Assembly (NCBI RefSeq): GCF_030730925.1
Contig: NZ_JAVAMB010000001.1
Coordinates: forward strand, 372,001 to 436,000
DNA length: 64,000 nucleotides
Reading direction: 5' to 3'
Source of the DNA: Flavobacterium sp. DG2-3
Lineage (GTDB): Bacteria; Bacteroidota; Bacteroidia; Flavobacteriales; Flavobacteriaceae
Both the position numbers and the translations under genes were made by a program. This document shows positions 43,781 through 52,058 of the stretch, one piece after another; positions within the stretch are counted from its first letter, which is position 1; each line of letters starts with the position of its first letter. The notes beneath the pieces are model-generated. The model saw nothing but the letters and a program-made list of their open reading frames with translations, was not told where the DNA came from and did not search any database.

Positions 43781-45154
43781 ATGCAAAAGAAATACAAATT
43801 CAATTTAATCGTAATTATCATTATTAGTATTCTATTCTTCAATTGTTCCAAAGAAGATGACTATTTGAACCTACAAGATCAAGAATCCAATCTTTTATCA
43901 AAAACCCAAGAATGGTTAAAATCAAAGCAAGTAGTGGACGAAGAAAACGTAATGTGGTATTCAGCTAAATTTTATCAGCAAAGTAACTCATCGTCATTTA
44001 TAGCTATTATCCCTGTAAAGTCTTCAGATCAACTTTTATTACAAAAAATTGTTGTTGACATTAATGACTATAACATAACTGGAAAATTATGGTCTTTTTA
44101 TTTTAAGAATCCTCAAGAAACAGAAGAATTACTAACGGCTTCAACACATCAAATATTACAATCTTTTACTGGACAGCTGAAAATTATTAATTTAGAGACG
44201 ATGGAAGCTAGAAATGACACATACGATCAAGGTATCTCACATAATAATCTATTTTCAAAAACTAATGGGGCTGGAGTTTGTGACAGATGCCACTTAGTTG
44301 GAGATGAAGGGGCTATCAAACTAGACGAAGTTGTAGTAACTGGCCCTGGAGGAAATCCATGGCTAGATCCTATTACAACGCCAACTTTCCCTACTATGCC
44401 TACAATAATAGGCGGTGGCGGATCTAGTGGTTCAGCAAACTGGAATAGGGTTGAACAAATTAATGATGGTAATTTAGATCCTTGTGGAAAATCTGCACTT
44501 GACAAACTTAAAAATCTGCAACAGAATGATATCAAAAAAATGCTACAACGCTTTGGAGGTCCGATATCACAGTATGATGTTACAATACAAAAAGGTCCTG
44601 TATTGGGTGGGCCGTCTGTTTTTGGTCAAACAATTAAGTTATCTAATAACAATTACCAAATCACCATTAACCAAGATTATCTTAACGGAATAATCGATTC
44701 AGAGCCAAATTCACCTCCTACCAGTTTGTCTGTTGCAACAACACTATCCCATGAAATTATACATGCGTACTTTTTAAGCCTTATTGATCAATATGCAAAC
44801 ACTGGAAGTTCTTCATTGACAGATTTCCCAACCCTTTTTGAAGCTTATGTTAGAAGCACAAACCCTGGAGGAACTTCAAATGATCTTGCAGATGCTCATC
44901 ATGCAGAAATAGCAAATCAATATGTTGATATTATGGCTTCGGTATTACAAGAATTCAATACTGGAACACCTGTTGCTTCTGGAGCTGCACAACAACTTTA
45001 CAAAGATTTAGCTTGGAGTACTTTACAAGGTACACCTATTTATGACGCAAAACTTTCTTCAGCTGATAAAGACAGAATAGCTCAAAGAAAAACTGTTGAG
45101 GCTCGAAATAAGCCTAGAGGCAATCAAAATCCAGAAGGAAAACCATGTAACTAA
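43781..45154 (+). CDS. Lipoprotein with HEIIH zincin motif (putative metallopeptidase)
   Basis: This encodes 457 residues with a lipoprotein signal (lipidated Cys22 in ILFFNC). The N-terminal ~160 residues are of unknown fold. A short segment (CDRCHLVGDEGAIKLDEVVV, about 164-184) is followed by a Gly/Pro linker. The C-terminal ~230 residues carry HEIIHAYF (His324, Glu325, His328), a classic zinc-peptidase HExxH, with candidate third ligands in TLFEAYVRS or in DLADAHHAEIANQYVD further on. The layout resembles putative metallopeptidase lipoproteins of flavobacteria. It is followed 7 bases later by a second lipoprotein gene, suggesting a pair. Confidence 0.8.
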   Translation: MQKKYKFNLIVIIIISILFFNCSKEDDYLNLQDQESNLLSKTQEWLKSKQVVDEENVMWYSAKFYQQSNSSSFIAIIPVKSSDQLLLQKIVVDINDYNITGKLWSFYFKNPQETEELLTASTHQILQSFTGQLKIINLETMEARNDTYDQGISHNNLFSKTNGAGVCDRCHLVGDEGAIKLDEVVVTGPGGNPWLDPITTPTFPTMPTIIGGGGSSGSANWNRVEQINDGNLDPCGKSALDKLKNLQQNDIKKMLQRFGGPISQYDVTIQKGPVLGGPSVFGQTIKLSNNNYQITINQDYLNGIIDSEPNSPPTSLSVATTLSHEIIHAYFLSLIDQYANTGSSSLTDFPTLFEAYVRSTNPGGTSNDLADAHHAEIANQYVDIMASVLQEFNTGTPVASGAAQQLYKDLAWSTLQGTPIYDAKLSSADKDRIAQRKTVEARNKPRGNQNPEGKPCN

Positions 45155-45161
45155 ATTATTT

Positions 45162-45725
45162 ATGAAAAACAGAATAGTAATTCTTCTTTTAATTCAAATG
45201 ATAGTAGCGTCATGTGGTTCTTATCAAAAATATGAGCCACTAAACGTCTTTTTAGAAACTGAATTAAAAAAAGATCAGAAAGCAATACTTGTAAAAGATA
45301 AATCTAGTAACAAAAACACTTTGCGTATTTTTTTTAGAGGAGATGGTAACATGGAAATTGAAGAAAAATACAGAAGTCGTCTTTTTAACCAGAAAGATTA
45401 TGAGACAATGTATAATCAATATGCCACTGATTCAATTCAAAAACCATGGACTCCAAATGATTTCCCCAAGCTGAATTTGATCTTCGAAAACAAATTAGGA
45501 TTGTGGAACACCAGTTTTCTAGACAAATATGAAGCTTCACCGCTCGATGTTTATTTTTTATCTGAGCCTCTATTTTATAAAAATAAAGAATACATTATGT
45601 TTTATTTTGACCGTGGCAATACAAATGACATTAGCGGTACCTATGTACATCAAGTCATAGTAATGAAAAAAGTAGATGGAAAATGGCAGGTTATAGAAAG
45701 AATAGCCGATTATGTTTATTACTAA
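45162..45725 (+). CDS. Lipoprotein of unknown function, partner of the zincin-like gene
   Basis: This encodes 187 residues with the lipobox VASC (Cys18). I start at the ATG at 45162 because it gives a clean signal peptide, rather than extending into the previous gene. The mature part has mixed alpha/beta character and ends VDGKWQVIERIADYVYY. It begins 7 bases after the zincin-like lipoprotein gene and is followed by a hairpin terminator. An inhibitor, chaperone or accessory role is possible but unsupported. Confidence 0.75.
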   Translation: MKNRIVILLLIQMIVASCGSYQKYEPLNVFLETELKKDQKAILVKDKSSNKNTLRIFFRGDGNMEIEEKYRSRLFNQKDYETMYNQYATDSIQKPWTPNDFPKLNLIFENKLGLWNTSFLDKYEASPLDVYFLSEPLFYKNKEYIMFYFDRGNTNDISGTYVHQVIVMKKVDGKWQVIERIADYVYY

Positions 45726-45740
45726 ATCTTCGAATTTTTA

Positions 45741-45772
45741 AAATCCTGTTTAAAGACAGGATTTTTTTTTTG
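45741..45772 (+). terminator. Terminator after lipoprotein pair
   Basis: A hairpin aaatcctgt / acaggattt is followed by T8. Confidence 0.85.
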
Positions 45773-45892
45773 ATTTTTTTGTTTTGGCTGTTTTTGGAAG
45801 AATATTGCTTTACAAGTTTCTCTATTGATGATCTGCGAAAATTTCTGTGGGTTTTGTTTTGTCAAAAGCAATTTTAAATTTTCCTTCTAAAA

Positions 45893-45900
45893 TATATTTG
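45893..45900 (+). promoter_or_regulatory. Possible -7 box upstream of ankyrin genes
   Basis: TATATTTG is an exact match to the consensus but lies 81 bases before the first ankyrin ATG, which would give a longish leader. Confidence 0.3.
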
Positions 45901-45980
45901 TCATTTTTATGTTTTATCTTACACATAATTTCAAAAGCCTTGCCAAATAAGGCATTATTTCTCATCTTAAAACATTTCAA

Positions 45981-47162
45981 ATGCAAACACAAAACCAGAT
46001 TGAAAATTTCCTTTTTCAGGGAAAATTTGACGAGGCCAGAGAATGCCTAAATAACGGAGAAAAATTTAATGAACAATATCTGAAAAACAATTTTTCTCAA
46101 ATAACAGCAAAAATTATTGAAGCCAAAGAAGTTGATTTTATAGAAAAACTGATAAAAGCTGGCTTTATCGAAACGGATATTTATGAATTGGACAGTTTTG
46201 ACCAATCGATTTTTAAACCGCTGACTTCATATTTGAAAGATGATGACGAATCCATTGCTTTCTTCAAAGAATTGATGTCGAAAATGGATAATCTTAACGA
46301 CGAAATCAGCGATAAAACTTTACTGGGCTATTTTCTTGAAAAAGGGATTTCGCCAAAAACAATTAAAGTTTTAGTTGAGGATTTTAATGCTAACACCCAA
46401 TATAAGAATAATGCAGGAGAAAATTTTATCTATACTGTTCTAAACACTTACGGTCTTGATGCCGAAAAAGTAAAAGAATATATCCGTATTTTGACTGATA
46501 ATGGCGTTGACATTAACGAGAAAAACATTGTCGGAACCACCCCGTTAATATGTGCGGTTAAGAGAAATCGAAAAGACATTTTGCCATTTTTATTAGAAAA
46601 TGGAGCAGACCCGAATGAAACCGACAATCAGGAAAACAATGCTTTTTATTACGCTGCGGCGGAACAATTCTCTATTCCGATGTACGAACTTTTAGCAGAA
46701 TCATCGTCAGCCAATTTCAATAGTATCAATAAAAATGGAAAAACTTTGCTTACAGAGTTCATCCGAATGATGTCTGATTCTGAATATGATCTGAATTCAC
46801 TACAAAGATTATTGTCTGATGGAGCCGATTTAAATCACTGCGCTGAATATTACGGAAATCCGAAATCGGGTGTAGATTATGTTGTGGAGAAAAAATCGGG
46901 CATTTTAAAATCGGTTCTCGACAGCGGATCAATTGATGTTAACGAACAAGACAATCATGGAAATACTATTTTGCATAAAGTCTGCGAGTACAATGTCAAT
47001 TATGATGCTGAAATGGCAAAGGAAACCTATCGAAAAGTAAAACTGCTTCTTGAAAATGGCGCTGATAAAGAAATCACCAACGATAAAGACGAAACCGCTT
47101 TAATGCTTGCCTCTGGAGACAATCTGAAAATCAAAACAGTCGAGCTTTTGATGAAACAATAA
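45981..47162 (+). CDS. Ankyrin repeat protein (first of pair)
   Basis: This 393-residue protein has no signal peptide. After ~145 residues of helical sequence, ankyrin-type repeats are visible: NEKNIVGTTPLICAVKRNRKD / LLENGADPNETDNQENN, later VNEQDNHGNTILHKVCEYN and LLENGADKEITNDKDETALM. The N-terminal half is probably degenerate repeats. It is an intracellular protein-protein interaction scaffold. It lies 22 bases upstream of a second ankyrin gene and is probably co-transcribed. Confidence 0.9.
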   Translation: MQTQNQIENFLFQGKFDEARECLNNGEKFNEQYLKNNFSQITAKIIEAKEVDFIEKLIKAGFIETDIYELDSFDQSIFKPLTSYLKDDDESIAFFKELMSKMDNLNDEISDKTLLGYFLEKGISPKTIKVLVEDFNANTQYKNNAGENFIYTVLNTYGLDAEKVKEYIRILTDNGVDINEKNIVGTTPLICAVKRNRKDILPFLLENGADPNETDNQENNAFYYAAAEQFSIPMYELLAESSSANFNSINKNGKTLLTEFIRMMSDSEYDLNSLQRLLSDGADLNHCAEYYGNPKSGVDYVVEKKSGILKSVLDSGSIDVNEQDNHGNTILHKVCEYNVNYDAEMAKETYRKVKLLLENGADKEITNDKDETALMLASGDNLKIKTVELLMKQ

Positions 47163-47184
47163 ATAATCATTAAAAAATACAAAC

Positions 47185-48528
47185 ATGTCAATGTCATTTA
47201 TAGTTGCCTGTGAAAACGGCAACAGAAAAATAGCCGAATTACTGCTTCAAAATAAAGAAGTTGATGTAAAATATACCGATGAAAAAGGAAGAACTGCACT
47301 TCACTACGCAGCACACAGAGGATATTTAGATATCGTTAAAATATTAACCGAAGATGGAGCCGACATCAATTACGAAGACCATCAAGGTGAAACACCTTTG
47401 TACTTTGCCTGTCTTCAAAAACAGAAACAAACAGCGTTATATCTTTTACAAAATGATGCAGAAATTACCAAAAACGATAAGTACGGAAATAGTCTTTTAC
47501 ATTTAGTCGCTCAGACGGCTCAAACTGAAATTGCAACAAAGTTGCTACAAGATGGAGTTGATGTTAATTTACTGAATAACAATGGAGAAACGCCGTTGTT
47601 ATTGGCCTCTACAAAACTAAACAGAGAAATTATTCAGCTACTTTTGGATAATGGAGCAGATGTCAATACGACTGATAAACAAGGAAACACACCCTTAATT
47701 TATGCTTGTTATACCAAATCGATTCCGATGGTGACCTTGCTTTTAGATAATGGTGCCGATGTAAATCACGTAAATCATGCTGGCGAAAATGCACTTTTAA
47801 TCGCGTGTTACGAAACCAACCGAATGCTGGCTAAATTATTGGTCGAAAGAGGTGCCAATGTATTTACTTCTAACAATAATGGATATTCTCCAATTTGGTA
47901 CGCCTGCGCGAATAATCAAAAAGAGATCGTTTCTTTGTTTTTGGAAAATGGAGTTGATATCAATTACAGCAAACCCGTAGCAGGCGACACCTCGTCAATG
48001 AATGATTATCTGGACTGGATTGTCAGCGCGTCTAGCCTTAGCAACGAATCTAGTTTTACGCTAAACAGTACGTATAATTACGGCGGAGAAAGCCTTTTGC
48101 ATGTAGCAACAAAAAAAGGAAATTTAAGCATGGTAAAATTACTTATTGAAGCCGGTGCAAATATTGATATTCAAGATGAATCTGGAAACACACCTTTGCA
48201 TTACAGCGCTGCCAACGGCAGAAAAGATGTGGTTAAATATTTATTGGACAATAAAGCAGATGCTTCAATTGTCAACGTAAAAGAACAAAAAGCGATTGAT
48301 TACTCAAACGTAAAAGGCTATAATGAGATTACAGAACTGATTCTTCAATATGCGCCTTCAGGAACAGTTGTAACTCCAATTCAGAAAAGAGAACCTCAAC
48401 CAACAGATTCAGGAAATTCTATAGAAGCAAAAAAGAAAGCACTTTTGGATTTAAAAGAACTTCTAGATGCTGGCATTTTGACTTCGGAAGAATTTGATGT
48501 TGAAAAAAGCAAAATTTTAAAAGGATAA
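47185..48528 (+). CDS. Ankyrin repeat protein with C-terminal SHOCT domain
   Basis: This 447-residue protein has about ten well-formed ankyrin repeats (for example DEKGRTALHYAAHRGYLDIV, NNNGETPLLLASTKLNREII, DESGNTPLHYSAANGRKDVV) from residue 1 to about 385. A C-terminal SHOCT (short C-terminal) domain spans about 410-447 (KALLDLKELLDAGILTSEEF). SHOCT domains occur at the ends of varied proteins and are thought to mediate oligomerisation or attachment. The ankyrin-SHOCT combination here has no obvious catalytic output. A lipoprotein gene follows 18 bases later. Confidence 0.92.
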   Translation: MSMSFIVACENGNRKIAELLLQNKEVDVKYTDEKGRTALHYAAHRGYLDIVKILTEDGADINYEDHQGETPLYFACLQKQKQTALYLLQNDAEITKNDKYGNSLLHLVAQTAQTEIATKLLQDGVDVNLLNNNGETPLLLASTKLNREIIQLLLDNGADVNTTDKQGNTPLIYACYTKSIPMVTLLLDNGADVNHVNHAGENALLIACYETNRMLAKLLVERGANVFTSNNNGYSPIWYACANNQKEIVSLFLENGVDINYSKPVAGDTSSMNDYLDWIVSASSLSNESSFTLNSTYNYGGESLLHVATKKGNLSMVKLLIEAGANIDIQDESGNTPLHYSAANGRKDVVKYLLDNKADASIVNVKEQKAIDYSNVKGYNEITELILQYAPSGTVVTPIQKREPQPTDSGNSIEAKKKALLDLKELLDAGILTSEEFDVEKSKILKG

Positions 48529-48546
48529 ATAATAAACGAACTTAAA

Positions 48547-49089
48547 ATGAAAAAAATCTTAAATACCACTACTCTATTTTTACTATTAATCGCAGGAAGT
48601 TTGATTTCTACGTCTTGCACCAACCTTTCACCAGAAAAAACCTTTGAAGTAGCAGCTTTAAATTCGAATCTGTTATCGCGTTTTGGAAGTAAAGAAATCA
48701 ATGAAAAACTGCAATCAGAAGCTATGGTTTATGATGAAACTCAAAAAAAGATGATTCCTTCTACGTACTATGATGCTTTCAAATATGATATCTCCAATTT
48801 AGAAACAAGATTTCAAACTATTAAAGATATCGCTGAAGATGATGACAACAAAGAGCTTCTTCAGGCATCAAAGGATTTATTCTCTTATGCTATTGCTAAA
48901 CAAAAAGAAGGTTATTTGCCAATTGCTAAATTGAAAGATGAAAAAGCTTCTCCTGAACAAATACAAAAAGCAATTGCCGATTTTGATGCTTCAACTCAAA
49001 GCGAAATAGATGCAAAGTTCACCAAATTGATGACTGTGGCACAGGCTTATGTAGACAAGCATAATATTAATGCTAAAATTGGGATTTAA
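48547..49089 (+). CDS. Helical lipoprotein downstream of the ankyrin pair
   Basis: This encodes 180 residues with a lipobox (STSC, Cys24). The mature protein is predominantly helical and charged, without domains I recognise. It is the last gene of the ankyrin cluster (18-base gap) and is followed by a terminator. It may place an envelope component under the same control as the cytosolic ankyrin proteins. Confidence 0.78.
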   Translation: MKKILNTTTLFLLLIAGSLISTSCTNLSPEKTFEVAALNSNLLSRFGSKEINEKLQSEAMVYDETQKKMIPSTYYDAFKYDISNLETRFQTIKDIAEDDDNKELLQASKDLFSYAIAKQKEGYLPIAKLKDEKASPEQIQKAIADFDASTQSEIDAKFTKLMTVAQAYVDKHNINAKIGI

Positions 49090-49114
49090 AGAATCACACG
49101 TTCTTGAAAAATCA

Positions 49115-49150
49115 AAAACCCTACTTTGCTACCATACAAAATAGGGTTTT
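49115..49150. terminator. Bidirectional terminator
   Basis: A hairpin aaaaccctattttg-like (aaaaccctactttg / caaaatagggtttt) lies between the ankyrin cluster and the ferredoxin gene. Confidence 0.8.
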
Positions 49151-49159
49151 CTTTTATTT

Positions 49160-49390
49160 CTAAGTTTCCTTAACCGTAATAATCTTAACTGGACAAGATT
49201 TTGCCGCCAGTTCACAACTTTCTACAATCGCATGATTTGGTGATTTTAAAGTAAAAAATCCTTTAGCATTCTGTGAATGAAGCAATACCGATTTTCCGTC
49301 TTTTTTTGACATTTGGAAATGTACAGGATCCATTTCGACGCAATAATTACAGCCAATGCATTTGTCTCTTTGTAAAGTGATGATAACCAT
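49160..49390 (-). CDS. Single-cluster 4Fe-4S ferredoxin
   Basis: This 76-residue ferredoxin has the cluster ligands Cys11-x2-Cys14-x2-Cys17 (CIGCNYC) and a distant Cys66-Pro (SCPV), as in monocluster ferredoxins; an extra Cys59 is present. The start codon overlaps the last base of the trhP stop region, so the two are translationally coupled. U32-family hydroxylases contain an iron-sulfur centre, and a ferredoxin is a plausible electron or cluster partner for TrhP. That partnership is inference from position. Confidence 0.9.
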   Translation of the reverse strand: MVIITLQRDKCIGCNYCVEMDPVHFQMSKKDGKSVLLHSQNAKGFFTLKSPNHAIVESCELAAKSCPVKIITVKET

Positions 49391-50631
49391 TATGCGTCAA
49401 CAATTTTATATAATTTGTCAGACATTCTAATTCTAAACGGCAATTTCAAACTGCAATCGTCTCCTTTTGTGGCTTTTTCTCCAGCAATGTCATTCACAAA
49501 CATTTCGTCTATAATCATTTCCTGAGCTCCTGTACTTGGCCCCGTAACTAGAATCTTATCGCCAATTTTAATATCGTAAGCTTCAATTTTGAATTGCCCA
49601 ACCTCAGCTTTTGGAAAATAATGCATTCCTTTCCCCACATAAACCTTTTTCTGAGTAGCCGCAGATCCTGGAATATCACTCCACTCGCCTAGTTCTTGCC
49701 CTAGATAATATCCTGACCAGAATCCGCGATTGTAAACGGTATCTAAAGCTTCCATCCAAACTGCAGTTTTTTCTTTTGAGAAAGTGCCTTCATAATACGC
49801 ATCAATAGCTTCACGATAGGTTTTAGTAACTGTTGCCACATATTCTGGCGCGCGTCCGCGGCCTTCAATCTTTAAAACTTGAATTCCAGAATCGATTACC
49901 TGATCTAAGAAATCGAGAGTACATAAATCTTTTGGCGACATCATATATTCGTTATCCAATTCTATTTCAAAACCTGTTTCCTGATCGATAACGGTATATT
50001 TTTTTCGGCAATTTTGTTTGCACGCACCGCGATTGGCAGAGGAATTATGCGAATGTAGACTCAAATAACATTTTCCAGAAACGGCCATACATAAAGCGCC
50101 ATGTCCAAAGATTTCAATTTCTACTAAATTTCCGTTTGGCCCTTTGATCTGTTCTTTTTCAATCTGTTCCGTAATTTTCTTTACTTGGCGTAAACTCAAT
50201 TCACGGCTTAAAACCATTGTATCGGCAAACAAACTATAGAATCTAATAGTTTCAATATTGGTAATATTTAATTGAGTAGAAATATGCACTTCCATTGCAA
50301 TAGACCTCGCCATCGCAATTACGGCTTGGTCAGAAGCAATTACAGCTGTAATATTGGCTTCTTTGGCTTTATTCAAAAGTGTTTTTACTACCGATAAATC
50401 ATGATCGTAAATAATCGTGTTTAAAGTCAAATAGCTTCGAACATTTTTGGCTTCGCAACGATTCGCAATTTCTTTTAAATCTTCAATTGTAAAATTTACC
50501 GTCGAACGCGCACGCATGTTAAGCTGTTCAACTCCAAAATATACAGAATCACAGCCATTATCAAGTGCTGCTTGCAATGAGTCAAAGCTTCCTGCTGGAG
50601 CCATGAGTTCGATTTTGTTTGTTGTTGTCAT
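49390..50631 (-). CDS. trhP: tRNA 5-hydroxyuridine synthase TrhP (peptidase U32 family)
   Basis: This 413-residue enzyme belongs to the U32 family. In E. coli and B. subtilis, TrhP homologues make 5-hydroxyuridine at tRNA position 34 in a prephenate-dependent, iron-sulfur-dependent way. It begins IELMAPAGSFDSLQAAL, and the family cysteines likely to hold the cluster are visible (Cys181, Cys188, Cys204, Cys208 or Cys237, around GHGALCMAVSGKC and GACKQNC). The C-terminal U32_C domain spans residues ~328-413. I start at the ATG at 50631; the upstream frame runs into repeat sequence. This C-terminal domain is closely similar to the tail of the neighbouring TrhO. Confidence 0.93.
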   Translation of the reverse strand: MTTTNKIELMAPAGSFDSLQAALDNGCDSVYFGVEQLNMRARSTVNFTIEDLKEIANRCEAKNVRSYLTLNTIIYDHDLSVVKTLLNKAKEANITAVIASDQAVIAMARSIAMEVHISTQLNITNIETIRFYSLFADTMVLSRELSLRQVKKITEQIEKEQIKGPNGNLVEIEIFGHGALCMAVSGKCYLSLHSHNSSANRGACKQNCRKKYTVIDQETGFEIELDNEYMMSPKDLCTLDFLDQVIDSGIQVLKIEGRGRAPEYVATVTKTYREAIDAYYEGTFSKEKTAVWMEALDTVYNRGFWSGYYLGQELGEWSDIPGSAATQKKVYVGKGMHYFPKAEVGQFKIEAYDIKIGDKILVTGPSTGAQEMIIDEMFVNDIAGEKATKGDDCSLKLPFRIRMSDKLYKIVDA

Positions 50632-50640
50632 TTTGATTTG

Positions 50641-51545
50641 TATTGTGTACCCAGGGTTGAAAGCTTGGGTTATGATTTTAGATTCTTTATCTTGATTTTT
50701 TAAACCAACATTAAAAAGCTGCAAAATAATGGGAATATAGATTGCATTTCTATGATTAAAATCATAGTCTATGTTTTAAAAATGTATTTGTAGTATAGAT
50801 TTTCAAGACATAGCAACGGTTGAAATAATAGCTTTGTTTCTAAATTCTATTCCTATAAATTTTAATAACAGCTTTGCACATAGTTTTTCAAACATTGCCC
50901 ACGGTTTCAATCGTGGGAGACGTATTGCTGCGTAACGTTGGGGATTTGCATTGCGTACCCACGGTTGAAACCGTGGGCTATGGTTTTTAGATTCTTTGTC
51001 CGCTTTTTTAATCCAACCTAAAATCCATTATGCTCCAACTCTTTACGCATAGCTTTTCAAACATTGCCCACGGTTTCAATCGTGGGAAACGTATTGCTTG
51101 CGAACCGTTGAGGATTTACATTGCATACCCACGGTTTCAATCGTGGGAAAGTAATGCTTACGCACCGTTGAGGATTTTCTTTGCGTACCCACGGTTGAAA
51201 GCGTGGGCAATGGTTTAGATTCTTTGTCCGTTTTTTTAATTCAATAAAAATTAATTATGCTCCAAATCTTTATATGTAGCTTTTCATAAATTGCCCACGG
51301 TTTCAATCGTGGGAAACGTATTGCTTTCGAACCGTTGGGGATTTTCTTTGAGTACCCGCGGTTGAAACCGTGGGCTATGGTTTTTAGATTCTTTGTCCGT
51401 TTTTTTTAATTCAATATAAAATTAATTATGCTCCAAATCTTTACGAATAGATTTTCAAACATTGCCCACGGTTTCAATCGTGGGAAACGTATTGCTTGCG
51501 AACCGTTGAGGATTTACATTGCGTACCCACGGTTGAAACCGTGGG
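50641..51545. repeat. Array of 20-bp palindromes (cccacggttKaaaYcgtggg type)
   Basis: Nine copies of an imperfect palindrome, cccacggttgaaaccgtggg or cccacggtttcaatcgtggg, lie at 50898, 50958, 51067, 51128, 51188, 51294, 51355, 51465 and 51526. A degenerate copy lies at 50649-50668, just upstream of trhP. They are grouped in units of 170-230 bases containing gattctttgtccg and attatgctccaaatctttac between pairs. This fits RAYT-associated REP elements, not CRISPR. The 945-base gap 50632-51576 holds no gene. Confidence 0.85.
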
Positions 51546-51576
51546 CAATGTTTATTTAGATTGTGGTATTTTTTGT

Positions 51577-52023
51577 TTATGGATTGGTTTTATTCTCAAA
51601 ACCATGCAGTTTTACAAACTCATCAAATTCATGTTGCCCATCTATTTTAAGATGGTGCTTTTTTTGATTTTTGATATAATTATAAACAACATCCAGCTGG
51701 GATTCGCTTACAGCAAATGCGGCATAACCGGTTTGCCAAGCAAATTTTTTAAGAATCAGATTTTCTCCATTTATAGAATGAGAAGAACCTCCTTTTACTC
51801 GACCAATGACATCTGCAATAGTCTTTTTCGGATTGAGTAAAAATAAAACATGCACATGATCTGGCATTCCGTTAATAATTCTAACAGGACAACCAAGGTC
51901 AATTAATTCACCTCGAATATAATCATGAACTCTTTTTTCAATCGAAAAATCAATTAATTCTTGGCGGTGTTTTGCGGCCCAAATGGCGTGCACCCATAAC
52001 TTAGTAAAGGAATGTTGTGACAT
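51577..52023 (-). CDS. HUH/Y1 transposase, RAYT-like (copy 2)
   Basis: This 148-residue Y1 transposase has the HUH motif PDHVHVLF (His56, His58) and the catalytic tyrosine in YNYIKNQKKHH (Tyr116). It sits between trhO and the palindrome array, which begins 31 bases beyond its stop. Its start codon lies within a 17-bp hairpin with the end of trhO (52022-52058). It is distinct from copy 1, and the two are each associated with a different palindrome. Its proximity suggests that it made or maintains the array. Confidence 0.9.
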   Translation of the reverse strand: MSQHSFTKLWVHAIWAAKHRQELIDFSIEKRVHDYIRGELIDLGCPVRIINGMPDHVHVLFLLNPKKTIADVIGRVKGGSSHSINGENLILKKFAWQTGYAAFAVSESQLDVVYNYIKNQKKHHLKIDGQHEFDEFVKLHGFENKTNP

Positions 52024-52058
52024 TGTAAATTAACGTTTAAAAAACGCTAATTTACAAT
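52022..52058 (-). promoter_or_regulatory. Hairpin joining trhO stop and transposase start
   Basis: A 17-bp inverted repeat (attgtaaattaacgttt / aaacgctaatttacaat, one mismatch, 3-base loop) contains the trhO stop codon in one arm and the transposase ATG in the other. In a trhO read-through transcript the start codon would be sequestered; it may also act as a terminator or transposon end. Confidence 0.55.

Noticed and set aside
44320..44345. LDEVVVTG as a SusC/TonB plug motif
   Set aside because: The words resemble the plug signature of SusC-type receptors, but the protein is a 457-residue lipoprotein with a zincin motif and no barrel, so the match is probably coincidental.
51030..51218. Open frame within the palindrome array
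   Set aside because: It is repeat sequence read through in one frame, without a start region or coding character.
50898..51545. CRISPR-like array
   Set aside because: The repeated 20-mers are themselves palindromic, spacing is irregular, the sequence between them is also repeated, and no cas gene is near. REP-like elements beside a RAYT explain it better.
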